From Nageia nagi (Eukaryota; Pinophyta): 64,000 bases of DNA. Made by a program: the position numbers and the translations under genes. Below, one piece after another: positions 49,473 through 62,660 of this stretch. The stretch covers positions 128,154,001 to 128,218,000 of the forward strand of contig JBITNC010000001.1 in assembly GCA_050084985.1 (NCBI GenBank), read 5' to 3'. A model generated the notes under the pieces. The model saw only the letters and a list, made by a program, of their open reading frames with translations. It was not told the origin of the DNA and did no database searches. Position 1 is the stretch's first letter. The number at the start of each line of letters is the position of its first letter.

Positions 49473-49723
49473 ATGTTTAAGTGTTTATATTTGCTTTATA
49501 TTTTTCCAAGTATAAGACAAATGTATAGTTAATGGTTAATTAAGTTGTGTAATGGCTAAATAATGAACATGATACCTTATATATATTATCTATTTATAAA
49601 ATGGTTCATGAAATAGCTATGGTGTGAATGTTTAAGTGTTTATATTTTTCCAAGTATAAGACCCATGTATAGTTAATGGTTAATTAAGTTATGTAATGGA
49701 TAAATAATTAACATGATAGCTTA
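49473..49723. repeat. Direct duplication, about 100 bp
   Basis: 49,473-49,576 and 49,628-49,723 share TGTTTAAGTGTTTATATTT, CCAAGTATAAGAC and ATGTATAGTTAATGGTTAAT with few differences. No function apparent. Confidence 0.8.
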
Positions 49724-50640
49724 GATATTGCATTAAAGGTATTGGATTTATATAAAAAAATGAATTGAACCCAACATAAGCACTAGCATTGTTAAGGAAT
49801 TAGGGAACTTGGTTGTGATTTATTAGGTTAGGGTAACATGAAGGCATGAAAATACATTATTTAGTCATAGAAAAATGATAGGTCATCAATATTATCGTTA
49901 AGGGATTGTGAAGGAAAATAGGCTCACAAGGGCCCAAGTTAAGGTAACGATGAAGTTTGAAACAAAACCATATTCAAGGCACTGGGGACAATGGTGGGAA
50001 GCAAGAAACCTTTGATTGAGTTCAAAATATGGTAAGAAACTCAGCACAAGCACTAGTATAATAGAAAATAAATAGAGATGGGTATAAAATCTATAGCACT
50101 AGATTGATCCTTTAGGAAAGATTGATTATGAACAAATGATAATAAGTTGAGGAACTGACAGATGGACCTGAGTCAAAAAGTTGTCAAGTTGAACTAGGCC
50201 AAGTTTTTCTTAGTAGACAATCATAAAAATAGTTAAGACATAGGCTATGACCTTTGGAAAGATATGGAAAATATGAATGTACAATTGGCTTCCTAATATT
50301 TGGAAAGAATACTAGAGTGCATGTTGATGTTAATAGCCATATGGAGCTACAAAAGGATATGGGGGTATAACTCTTATCATTTAACAGATGCCCCTAGTGT
50401 TATGGATACAAAAGATAGGTGGATTACATCTTAGCATGGATTTAGGAATCTAAGGGAATTTAATAAAAAAACTAAAACAAATATACCTATACTATTGTAT
50501 ACATATAAAAATAATTAGAAATGATAAAAGCAAGAACATTAATATGTACCTTTTTTCCAAGGTGAAGGAAGAGTACTCACAAATTTAATGCTTATGTTTG
50601 ATAAATTAGCTTTGAAAAAATTCAAAAATTGGTTGTTGAA
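49724..50640. other. Noncoding stretch
   Basis: No recognisable coding or repeat signal. It may be untranslated transposon sequence. Confidence 0.4.
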
Positions 50641-50649
50641 GATGCCTAT

Positions 50650-52566
50650 AATCTTATTCTTCTCATGCTGAGGACCTCTAATGGATTTGGCTAATCATTT
50701 GATTTTGGCTCTAAGAAGGCTACCTTGTTTTGATCAATTAGGTCATGAATCTTGTAAAGTAAGGTTACATAATACTTTTTGCATGCCCTCATTATTGGTG
50801 ATACTCATAGAATTCATCTTATTTGCACTCCTTTGGTACTTTTACTTCAAATGATGGTTGAGTTGTAAGCTTGATGTAATCCATCAATTCTATCTTGAGT
50901 TATCAATGGTATTGCATTCTCCAAGGGTGGAGGTGATATGAAAATTGGAGTGTCTTCTTTGGCACATTCCATTGGTTATTCAAAACTTTTATCCTCTTCA
51001 AAGGTTGCTAGCTATTGTCTAGGCTTGAAAACTTTGAAGTCTCCTATTATATCATCCCTATCACATATGATGTTGTGTAATATAGATGAGATAATTCATT
51101 CTCTAGTAGAAGAAGACATCAATATCATGTTCTCCCTATTGCACTTGAGTATTTCTGTACACTTGATGTCATTTTATTCTTACATCCAACTAGGGATTAG
51201 TTGCATAGCCTAGGCAAGAAGTCTATTTGTTTCTTCTTCTTGATATTTTCATTCATATATACAAGTAAAATGAATTACTTTTTTATTATTGACCTAAAAT
51301 ACTCCTATTTTAGTTATATAATCATTTTGTACTTTATAGAGAATCCATTTGTAGTATTTTAATTTGTCAAGGATACTATTATTTTCTAAAGCCTAATCAT
51401 AAATTAAATGAAGAAATTTTGTTCTAATCATGTTATTTTCTTCTAACCAATATGAACATGGTGTAATAACTTCTGTTAGAAGTCTATTGATTTATTCATA
51501 TTTTACAAGATCATCTTACTCACATTCATCCTCAAAAAAAATATTTATATCATCATCCAAATCTAGAACTTGCTTTTTTTTTTTCTCAACTTGTATGGCT
51601 AGACCATTTTCATCATCATCTTGAATTGGATTAGCAACTTGAGCTTTCTAATGAAGCAAATCTTTCAATGTAGTAGGTTGAGCAGGCTATTCATTGATGC
51701 TATTGATTAAATCAATGATATCTTTTTGATTTTTTTGAGATACATCTATCATCAAAATCATTGGAGGAAGTAGAGTTAACTCTTTCGAAGGCTCAACACT
51801 CATGTTAAGGTTTGATCCATGCTAATGTGGGCATATGCATCAGCTTCAGGAAGGATAAATGGGAGAACATTTGGTAGGGGATTAAATATATTTATGAAAA
51901 ATACCAAATTCATATTTTTAGGTGTAAGAGTTATGTTGTTAGGAGGAATGTTCTCCTTATACCTGTTACAATGCCATAGTTTACATTGTTTTGCCACTTC
52001 TTCATCTTTAATTGCATCAACTACATAAGCCTTTTTCTCAACTGGTAATCCACTAAGAAGCTTGATGAATATGTATTTATTCTCCTTACAACTCATAACC
52101 TTCTTAAATATCTCATCAGCACTGAATAAAGCAATGATTTCCTCTTTGGTTGTGATAAGAGGTTGTTGATTTAGAAGAGTTTGATATTTTGTATTATCTA
52201 AATTGATCCTTTGATTTACTATCTTAACTAAACTTTCAGAGCTATCTACAAAGCTCTCCTAATATGAAGCACTATGAGTAGTTCTTTAGTTATCTACCCT
52301 ATACATTGGTAGATGGTTGTTTAGTTTAAATTTTTTCACTTCATCTTTTAACCACTTTAGGCATACCAATTCTTCTTCTCTTTGGAGTTTTCTTGGATAT
52401 AGGATTAGTAAGTCTAGGAATTTAACATCTCTAAAGTGTTGTACTTCCTAGCTATAATCCCTTTGATCTATCATTGACTGCATCTTGTTGTGACTATAGT
52501 TTATTATGAAGGCATGGTCAATTGGCTTGATTGATATGACTTGTCTCTGTATTTTGTTAGTATCCA
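50650..52566 (-). pseudogene. Decayed Gypsy gag-like coding region
   Basis: Minus-strand reading from an ATG at 52,566 (MDTNKIQRQVISIKPIDHAF; EEELVCLKWLKDEVKKFKL) through an open stretch at 52,096-51,800 (NKYIFIKLLSGLPVEKKAYV). At about 50,790-50,860 it reaches FEVKVPKECK-x-DEFYEYHQ-x-GHA, which resembles the knuckle-like C/H region found late in plant Gypsy gag. Several TAG/TAA stops and frame changes interrupt it. The assignment rests mainly on that last motif and on context. Confidence 0.45.
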
Positions 52567-52789
52567 TCTAACTTTTTGAAATAATTTATGGTTATTATTG
52601 TAGCTTCAAGTGCATGGAATAGTGAGGTAAATGAAGAATGTATAATTAAATTCTAAGGATGAATTGCTACTATCATGTGGAAATGAGTCATGGTCGACAC
52701 ATTGATAAAGGCTTGGGGGTCAAACATTCATGATTTAGTGGACCTAGGTGTTTTTTTAAACTCATTATTTATTTCTTAGTATGGCAAGT

Positions 52790-53050
52790 TCTATTTACTT
52801 TTGGTGGGAATTAGTGATGGCCATTGATTTTTGGTAAAATGTATGACATTATCACTCAAAATTGGTGGTTCTATTTGCTAGTCTTTTGAAATATCTCTTG
52901 TTGAAAATTCTTTATGTAGTACTTGTTGAAGATTATCTTAGCACCTATTATTTTTAGATGAAAGGTATGATGTCATCGCTCCAAATTTGCAGGTCTTAAA
53001 GGATGCACTTCTTACAATGTCTCTTGCTAATTTTTGGCACATGGTGGAAC
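52790..53050. repeat. Copies of the 76-bp repeat family
   Basis: Two diverged copies around ATGACATTA (about 52,842) and ATGATGTCAT (about 52,967), with the same flanking words as the array at 2,470-2,850. This ties the sequence here to the same LTR family. Confidence 0.6.
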
Positions 53051-54390
53051 ATTTTCTTTGGAAATCCATGGGCTTTACAATATTACTTGCTGGTAACTTT
53101 GATTGACTTTGACTCAATAGAGACTTATATTTACAATATTTCCTAGAATGACTTAGATTTTGATAGTACTTGGATTAGAATTAAACATTTACTTCCATTA
53201 CATGCTATGGTATTTATTGGACATATTACAACACTTCCCAAACATGAATTAGATGTATTTATAGCACCTTATGACCTTAAACCTATGTATAGTTATCAGA
53301 ATACATCTAACTAAACTATGAACAACCTTCGAGATTTATTTACATGATAATGCCTACTTTTGAACTACAACCAAAACTATTTAAGACCTATTTACATTTA
53401 CAACACCTAGACTATTGATAGCACCTGGACTTGCCTAAACTAAGCAAAATTTGATAAAATTGATTAAGTATAAAGAATAGAGATCACTTTAAATATTTAC
53501 AAAGTCATAACGGGGAGTAGGAAATAGGAATTATGAATTATTTTATTTGAAATAAATGAAAAAATAAAGAATTTTAGAATGTTACCCTATCTTCAGAGTG
53601 TGATCATAAAAGAATAATAGTCTTTTGGTGGCTCTCAAGATCTCAACCTACTTGAGAATCAAATCTCTACTTGTTGCTTCCACTTGCCTTCCTAAAAGAA
53701 TCTTTTATAGGAGTTTTAAGTGGTGAATTAATTATATGGGGAGAAAATATTGGAGTTTCTTATCCAAAACTTTCAATTACTAATAATCTACTTGTGAAAA
53801 AATAGGGTATGCTTTTAATTTAACTGTATCTACTATGAAACCTATTAGCATGTTCTCCAGTATTCTAATGTATAGAAACCTTGCAATTACCTCTTGAGCT
53901 AGGTTATTTATTTATTACAAATATGAGATTTATTTCTCAAAGAAAGACTATTCCAAAAATTATATGGTATTTGCCAACCATCGGTTAGCACTGCCCTATA
54001 CATCTTGTTCCTACCATAATTTGGGATCTTTTAATTCAATTAAAGTTGAAAGAATTTATTAATAAAACTAATTTTTATCTTCATTTAGTGTTTGTGAATA
54101 TCCATACTAAACACTAGGTCCTATAATTTGTAGATATATTGAGTTCTCAAAAATGTTTTCCTTGGCCTTAGAGTGATGGTGGCTAAATCTTTTTCTATCA
54201 AGGCTTTCAACTAACTCTACATTCTTTCAATTAATAATATGGGTATATCTAGGGCCAATTTATGTAGAGTAGCCTAGGTAATATACTACTGGAGAGCTTG
54301 TTTTATTTGGTTCTTCAACAAATGCAACCATGACAAAATTATTAGTATTTCTCCTATTTGCTCAACTAGGGATTTTTTGAAGTTCGTAAC
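53051..54390 (-). mobile_element. Probable LTR or untranslated region of a Gypsy element
   Basis: No coding sequence. It lies between the 76-bp repeat copies and the extra ORF at 54,390-57,430, where a 3' LTR would be expected for the element to the right. No boundaries could be read. Confidence 0.3.
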
Positions 54391-57300
54391 AATCTACAAT
54401 AGCTTTATCTTATCATCATTAAGTACTTTATTTACCACTCTTGTCTTCTTCAACTCCTCTTCAATCCATTGAGCTTTTTGATTATCAATTACAATGGTTT
54501 GAACCTTCAAAAGTTGCATATGTTTCTTTACATTTTTAAGCTTAGCCTTACCTTGTTCCAAACTCTTTTCAAACTTGAATTTTTGCTTATCTATCTTACC
54601 TATTAAGTCCTTATTCTGGTTTTGCAACTTGACTATTATTTTATCCTTTAGGGAGTAGTATTTTTTGTATTGATATATATTTTTATTTAATTTATCAATC
54701 TTATTCTCCATGAATTGAAAGCTTTTTTTGGCTACCATGAAATTATTAACAAGAAACCTAGATTTACCTATGGTCAAAGCACTCTGCATATTTACATTTA
54801 CCATAGCCATGGGGGTAGTATCTAGTTGCCCTTCTTTGAAAGGCATTTGGGTATTTTAAATCCCTTATTTTTGTCACTTTACTCAAAATTTTGGACTATT
54901 GCTCTGGGAGCATAGGGGGTTTATTTATAAATATTGCCCAGTTAATGGGATCTACAATTTAAGTGGAAATAATACTTTTTATTTCCTCTTACAAGGATGT
55001 GGAAAAAGGAATCAAAGAATGTGGGGGTGCACCTCCCCTTTAAGTGGATGCTAATGTGTCTTATGCAGTCTCTTCTAATGTATTCTTTATGGAGGAGGTT
55101 ATTTGTATGTTTTCCTCTTCCTCCTCTTCAAAAGGCTTCTTCTTCTTAGGTGTCTTATACTTTGGGTTGGAGTCTTTCTTCTTCTTGGGATCCTTATCAT
55201 CATTATCATTCCATATTCACCCACTTCACCTATGCCTAGTACATTCCCTCCTCCTTGTTATGCTTCATCCTCCATTTCCTCCCATTCATCTTGGTATATA
55301 GTGGTGTCTGTACTTTAGGGATTTTGAGTGTCTTCAACATATAACATCTTTATTTCTTTTATGATTGGTTCTAGCATTTCATGACTCATTCAACAAGAAA
55401 GAGTTTGTGTACTCCTAGATACCTGGGGCTATGTGGTCCATGGTTTCTTTTTGGGTATCTCTTCCTTCTCTTGAGCTTGTTATGCTTGAGCTTATGCTAA
55501 AGTTTGGATTCTTCTTCTCCTCTTTGGAGAGGACTCCTAGGAAATGGTATTTATTTCAAATTGAGTTCTCTTATACTTTTTTAGTGGTTTCCATAAACTA
55601 GATGATTCACTTAAATCCTTTTTCTTTATCAACCCTTTTTCTAGTGGTGCCTTTGGCTGATTATCTCCCACTCATATCACTTGAAAGTTGGCTAGGAGTG
55701 GTTTCCTTATTTTTAGCAATGGATCTCAGATGTACTAAGCTTCTTAATATTGATCATATTAGAACTCACCAAAGTATTATTTTTCAACATGATGTATCTT
55801 GGTGGTATATTCAAATTTAAATTTTATAAAATAACCAATCTTGTTGGGACCTCAACCCAACTCATCCCTTAACTGGGCTATAACTTCTGGAAGGAAAACT
55901 CTTGCCATCTAATCTCCCAATTTCTATATTTTTTGATACCCTCAAGGCTTAACCAAGCTTTATTCAAAATTTCAAATTCCCACTTCAAGGATGCCTTGAT
56001 TTCCTATTCAAACTGATTCACAAAATATTCAACATGGGGTCGGGGCTCAGGGAAAAAGCCAAGTGCTTTTTATTTGACTTGGTATTTTTTGTAATTTCTT
56101 TTGATGGGTCATACACCCAAGGGGAATCTACCATTTCTAACTTGAAATTTTATACAATAAAATTAACTATACTATCTTTACACTTGATTTCTAATGATGT
56201 AAAATTTTTAGTAATGGCTGACATATCTATAGTGGACTTGAAACTATCCCTGAACCTATATTTTATTTTTCTTACCCATTTATATAGATAATAATGGGGG
56301 TAACAAATTTTGGCAAAAATAATGGATTTTTAAAATATTTGTACCTTAATAACAGTCCTATTTTTCAATAGTACCAATCCCTATTTTTGTCACCTCCTTG
56401 CAACTCTTGCATGGTGGTCTAGTGTAATCTATGTGCAACCTTCCCAATTAGAATCTACAACATCAATTCATAGAACTTTTTCATGAACCCATAATATGAG
56501 CCATGAAACTTTATCAGTATCAAGACCCTTAAATCAATTAGCTAGGTGCTATGGTCAAGGTCATTGGTTTAACCTAAAGTCTTCCTTCCACCAAGACTCT
56601 AAGTTTTGGTGGAATATGAGCCACAATAAATAGGATGAGTGCTGGAGGTCTAATTTTTCTATTTTAAAGAGATTTTTCTTTATCTCATTTGAAATGAAGG
56701 TAGGAAAATCATAAAAGACATGGGACTCTATAATATTGTAGGACATTCTCATCATGGCCTCATCTACCTCTATTTGGGTATTCTTCCCAAGAATAATTAC
56801 TAATGCTTGCAAGACCTTTCTATCTTGAGACTTATCAAGGGAGATGATGTCATAGCTCTACAAAAGCTCTATGCATCTACCCTCATACCTTTTATCAATC
56901 TAGTACAACATCTCTTGATCATTTTGATAAAATTCTACCTTCTCATGCTTTAGATCAATTTGTTTCTTAATGTGGAAGGACCAATCAGCCAAGACTATGA
57001 ACACATAGATGATATCCTTAGGGGAATAATCTAGAAAAGCATCAAGCTTATGCCCAAACTCTACCTCCTATGGCTGTTGCACCTTAAAAGATATGATTTT
57101 GTACCCCTATGGGCTATGGCTGAGTGTGATGGCATACAACAACTTAGGGTAGGTGAAAGATTCATAGAAAACATAATAAGCAAGGCCCTAGTCAATCATG
57201 AAATCCCCTTTGATTCGACCAATTATTTCCCTTTATCTATGACCTTGGGCTACAGGTGTTGTAATAGGATTATCTTAGGGTTAGCACACTAGGTATCCAT

Positions 57301-57430
57301 ATGGTTAATGACCCCCATATCTTTCTAGTTAATACCAAGAGCATTCTCCAAATATTCTTTTAGAATCATGATAAGGTCGACATCCATCCCCTTTTGGTCA
57401 CTTACTACTGGTTCTTTACTAGCCGTCATG
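54390..57430 (-). pseudogene. Decayed long extra ORF of a Gypsy element (Lys-rich and coiled-coil)
   Basis: Minus-strand reading from an ATG at 57,430 (MTASKEPVVSDQKGMDVDLI). One frame is protein-like over 57,300-56,560 (DIIYVFIVLADWSFHIKKQI; YDFPTFISNEIKKNLFKIEK; YLLWLIFHQNLESWW), broken by isolated stops, mostly TAG. Further on: a basic stretch near 55,520; a lysine-rich segment with two PKKKK-like clusters and an acidic run (about 55,210-55,100), which would suit nuclear import; and an open coiled-coil segment (54,846-54,394, KLNKNIYQYKKYYSLKDKII). It lies downstream of pol (57,950-61,200) in the same orientation, so it is probably an accessory ORF of that element. I do not recognise the family. 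Confidence 0.5.
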
Positions 57431-57949
57431 GTATCTATTATCTTCTTTGCAGCATGGGTAAGCATAAAAAATATTAAAACTTGCAATATCAAGCTATGAA
57501 ACTCTCCTTCTCTTCACACAATCTACTCTATTTCTATCTTCTCTAGTTCTCTCAAAGACTTGTGCTTTGAATTTTGCTAAGTGAAGAAATGAAGGGTTGG
57601 GGAATATGTTTTATTTACCTAAGGTTTATGATTGATGTCTGTTAATGGAAATTAATGACCAAGGAATATTAGGTTTCATATGAAGTGCAACATCATGGAT
57701 GATAGGTGGGAATACATTGATTTTAAGCATGCCAAATTTCAATTGGTAGATAGGGCACAATTGGTGGATTTTTTTGAAGGGATTACCCTCTTAAATACTA
57801 TCCTTTTGATTGAATAGTTTGTGCTAGATAGGCCTAGTTCCACACCATGCTTACTTAATGTTGACAATTATGACTGCCTACCTCCTCAAGAACTAAACCT
57901 ACCTAAATTATAATGTACAAGTATTAATTCTTTTTAAAAGAAGATGACA
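57431..57949 (-). other. Spacer between Gypsy pol and the extra ORF
   Basis: Noncoding; no recognisable signal. Its position fits an intergenic leader for the downstream ORF. Confidence 0.35.
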
Positions 57950-60900
57950 ATATCTACACTATACAACCATTGGTGGGTGTTATGTAATCACTCGATCACT
58001 CAATAATGTTTCAAATAGATCCTATTCATTAGGATAGGTAGCTCTTAGAATATGATGATATCTTAAAGTCTAAATGAATTATTTTGCATAGCTTGAGTGA
58101 TGATATAGGGCTCATTCCATAAAGAATGAACTTTTTATGTTTCCTAGGCTTTGCTCTTTCCTCATCCCATTTGAGGATAATGTCTCCTATTTCAAACTTA
58201 ACCTAGAAAGACTTTTTCTTATCAAATCACTTCTTAACTATCTATTGTTGATGTTAGAAAGATTCGTATACTCTATTTCTATCTTCTTCAATTTCATGAG
58301 CTAATTAAATCTCTCTTGTAATGGCTCAAAATCATAATCTTCCAGCCTTTGCAAAATTTTCAATGTACGTAACTCAAGATGAATTGGCAATATTGGTATT
58401 TTACCATACACCAATGCATAAGGGGATGTTTTGATAGCTTATTTGATACTAATTATATCTACCCATAATTCATAGTCTAATTGTGTATGCCATTATGTGG
58501 GATTCCCTTTAATTGTCCTTTTGATAATCTAGGTTAGGTTCTTATTTGTTGATTCTGCTAACCCATTCCCTTGTAGGTAGTAATTTGAAGAGAATAATGA
58601 GTAGATTTTGTACTCAACAACAAAGTTTGACAAATTAGTTCCAATGAATCCAAGACCATTATTTGATAAAACATGTTATGGGATACCAAAATGGGTAATT
58701 TATTTTGATCATCTCTATCATTGCCTCCTAATCTGCATTCTTACATGGCACAAATTTTGACCATCTTATGAAATATCTATCACAATCAAAATAAACTTAT
58801 GACCTATTATGGAATTTGGATTTATAACACCAATGAATTCAAGACCCCATTGTTGGAAAGGCTCCTCAACAACCATAGTCTTAAGAGGAATTGTAGTTTT
58901 TTTCTTTTTTCCACATACATTCTACATTTTTTACACTCTTGGGCTATCTTGAATGAATCTTGAAACATAATAGGCCAATAATACCCAACTTGTAATATTT
59001 TTGCTGAGTAGTTGGACCACTATAGTGTCCTTTCAAAAATCCATAATAAAATTCATGCAAAATTTCCTTGACTTCATCATGAGTTACACATCTTAATAAG
59101 GTTTAATCAAAATTATTCCTATAAATATGATCATTTTTCATTACAAACTTTAATGCTTGCAGTCCGAATCTCCTTCTTTGAAATCTATCTAGAGATTCAG
59201 GATATTCATCGGTGCCAAAATAAAAAAATAACTAATTTATCCAATCACTTCTTGATTAAGATTCTCCTCATCCTCTATGACAATACTTATGTGTGAAACC
59301 ATTGCAATATTTTTACATAGATTCTTGCCCCTATTAGGCTTGGTTGGCTTAATTTCTACATCATATTCTATTATTTTTGTAATCCAACCAACCTTTCCTT
59401 CACCTAGTTCTCCTTGAATGACATGAATTTCTTACTTCAGGTGAATAGTATATACAAGAATCTTTTATAAGACACATAATGCTTAAACATCTTGAGTCCC
59501 TTCATTATGGAAAACACTTGCTTTTCAATAAATGAATACCTTCTTTGATATCGTATAGTGTTTGGCTATGAAAGGAAATGGGATGTTCCTCCTTCAGATC
59601 ATCTTTCTATGCTAAATTGTAGCAACACTTTTCTTTCTCCATATGCATACATAATAAAATCTTTTGAAAAATTTGGGTTCTTAGCAATAGGAGCTTCTGT
59701 TATAGCTTTTTTTAATTTCCTGAAAAGCTTACTTTTCTTCCTTTAACTAGGAGAATACAACATATTTCTTTAACATTGCTATAATTGGAGAAACTATTTC
59801 TAAAAAATCATTAACATTACTATAATTAGAGAAAATATTGATGTAAATTTATTTATTACATCACCAAAGGCATGGTCCATAGCTCTTTGAAAGGTAGCCC
59901 TAAAATTTGAGAAACTGATAGGTAATATTTGAAATGCATATGTACCCTATTTGGTTGTGAATGCAGTCTTGAATTGGTCTTCATCCTTCACCCAAATTTG
60001 GTTGAATCTTAAGTAGCCATTGATCATATAAAAATAGCATTCTTTGGCTAATATGTGTAAGATTTATTCCATCTATGGAAGAGAATAGTTATCCTTGAGA
60101 TATACTTGGTTCATATTTCTAAAGTCTACACATAACCTGATTTCTCTACTCTTTTTCCTTACTAGAACAAGATTGGTAACCCAAGAATAATACTTTATAG
60201 GATAGATAATTTTAGAATCTAGAAGTTTAATTAACTTTTGCTTCATGGCTTATTCTATTTTTGGGTTGACCAATCTCTACTTTTGTATGTATGTTTTTTT
60301 CTTTGGCTCAATGGTGTGCTAGATCACATTTTTATCATATGTTTTCATATCATCATAAGTACAGGCAATTTCCTTTGAGAACCGATGATAAATTTGAAAA
60401 AAATAATTTTTTCTTCTTCAAAATAATTTGATCAACCTTTATATATTTCCCATGTTCTCTTCACTTTTTCTCAGCTTTGACATATTGATGAGAATCTTTT
60501 CATATTTCCTTTTAGTGATTTAAAGGAAACACCAGCTCTATAGCCATGTTTACATCTAGCTCCATCAAAGTACATTATCCATATCTCATAATCCCTTTTA
60601 GCTATGATTGAGATTGGCTAGACATGTTCATGATAAATAATAGTTTCCCATGCCCATGTTAGTGACTTGGTAATTGAGGTCATTTGCTGAAAGAATTTTT
60701 GTGGTTAATAATTTTCTCTGAGTGTATCCCTTTCAAACACTTCTATTGTTTAGGGCCATTCATACAATTTTTCTCTATGATCTTCTTAATATGAACACTT
60801 TTGGTACCCTCATTTAGAATCTTTAATTGCTTATTTTGGAAGGGATTAGAAGATGTGTATAATCTAAAGCTAGACATCCTTCCAATTTAACAATAAATTC

Positions 60901-61200
60901 TCTAGAAAAATGAATTCAAAATAGAGGTGGAAGATCAACAATAATAATATCTTGAATGACATAAATATCAAGGAATTCATTCAAAGTTATTGAAATTCCT
61001 TTAATTCTACCAACAACATCTATTGAGGAAGAATCTAACTGTATGACTTCATCTATGCATTGAGTAATGTACAATTTCATTTCATTTGCAAAGCTTTAGG
61101 AATGATAGTAATAACATCTTTGGTATCTATCATGCAATTATTAACTACCCAACCTTCTAGTCTAAGGGATAGGTAGAAAGGTGGGGGTCTTCTTATACCT
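57950..61200 (-). pseudogene. Ty3/Gypsy pol, decayed: protease, RT, RNase H, integrase
   Basis: Minus-strand order: protease (about 61,080-61,150, NNCMIDTKDVITIIPKA; D-T-G has become D-T-K); reverse transcriptase (about 60,170-59,850, IRLCVDFRNMNQVYLKDNYS, then KTAFTTK-stop-GTYAF, ATFQRAMDHAFGD); RNase H region (about 59,720-59,440, PNFSKDFIMYAYG, RYSFIEKQVFSIMKGLKMF); integrase zinc finger (about 59,040-58,900, GHYSGPTTQQ, CKKCRMYV); integrase core (about 58,860-58,640, FQQWGLEFIGVINPNS, with Glu where the first catalytic Asp is expected); integrase C-terminal part (about 58,240-58,140). The segment that should hold the RT YxDD motif is missing near 59,760-59,870. Many TAG/TAA stops. Confidence 0.88.
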
Positions 61201-61899
61201 ATAGGAGCTAGATGGGATGTAATCCGATATGGCAAGGAAAACATTACCCTCATTTACCCTTTTTTTACCACTTTTTAACCTTCAAAGCTTCTTGCAAAAG
61301 GCCATTTTGACCTAAAATTTCAATGCATCAAACATTATCATTCTAGAAGGTGTTTTCTTCAATCTTCCATAATGTTGTATGGAGCATAAGGGGCAAACTT
61401 ACTTGTTTCAATGGGTTGATGTGATCTAAAATGCTAAGTTGCCTTTTCCTTACGGTGATGAATGATGAAAGGGTATCATAATGGATGAAAAGTTATTTTT
61501 TTGTACTTATTTTCTAGTCATAGTAGGATTTCACACTACAAAGGTAGTATTACTTGGGTCTTGAGAAATATGACCCAGATATCTAGGAATTTGATTCTCT
61601 TGATTCAGTGGTTGGAGCATAAGTGCCTTAGCTCTTTTTGCATCCAATTGAGATGGAATGGCTTATTTATTTTTGTAAGTGACTTGGGCTTATTTTCAAA
61701 TCATTGAAGAAGAGAATTTAGTTTAAACATAGTTAGTTTATTCTCCAACATAACCTAGAAGCCAAAAATTAACCATGGTAAGGTTCAAAGTAGGATCTGA
61801 TGTAGGTTCTACCATTTGATCTAAATGTAATCCCAAGTGTTGATGCTGATACACTCATAGGAGTTTGGGAAATGAGGAGCTAAACATTGAGGACACCAT

Positions 61900-62660
61900 T
61901 TTATAATTCCCATATCATAAGTATCCATAGAACTAGCCATAACCACATTATCAATTACTTTAGGAATAATAAGCTATTCTATTTGGTTATTCTTGGGTTG
62001 AAATCTAGGCTAATACTGATCATCATATCTTTTATAGTTGAAGCTTTGATTTTTCCTTTCTTGTAGAATGATCTTATTTGTAATATTCTTTGATAGTTAC
62101 CTCTAATTGCCTTATCATTTTCTTCTTGATATTTTGAATCAACATTTGTACTTGTAAATGTAAGAGTAGTGATGTTGGCACTTGATTTTGAATCTTGGGC
62201 TTTAGAGGAGGAGGTGGCTCTATTTTCAAAGGATACTAATTTGCATAATGAGCTCCACCATAGTATTAGGACCCATATCAAAGAGCTTTATTCTATTCAA
62301 GAAACTTATCTCTTGATGTTTTTTGATTGCCTCTTAGCTCTGAAAACCCTTGACCTTGGTTCTTGAAACCTTGGTTTCTATTTCTAGGATTCTATTATTA
62401 TTTATTAGTTCTTGTTGCTCTACCACTTGCTCTTGGAGCTCATGATGGCTTTTCTCCTTTATTATTCTAATTAGAATGGATAGAAGAAATATTAGTATTA
62501 TTTGTAGGAATCTTTTGATTGACATTTCTTATTATTCCTCTTCTAGAATTCCAACCCCTAACATTTGCATTTTGGCCCCTACTATTTCTTTGGTTTACAC
62601 TGGTATTGGCATTCATAGTAAGGCTATTTGTAGCACCTTATCATAGGTTTTTTAAAGCTT
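61900..62660 (-). pseudogene. Ty3/Gypsy gag C-terminal region, decayed
   Basis: Minus-strand sequence with Asn/Gln/Arg-rich segments (RNSRGQNANVRGWNSRRG-like, about 62,610-62,530) and a stretch at 62,281-61,979 homologous in DNA to the left-edge gag (around GTTGAAGC at 62,038 and 93). The two are therefore copies of related elements. Several stops and frame changes. Confidence 0.6.

Noticed and set aside
50938-51213. 91-codon + strand frame rich in Ser and Leu
   Set aside because: The minus strand here reads as decayed Gypsy gag, which explains the composition.
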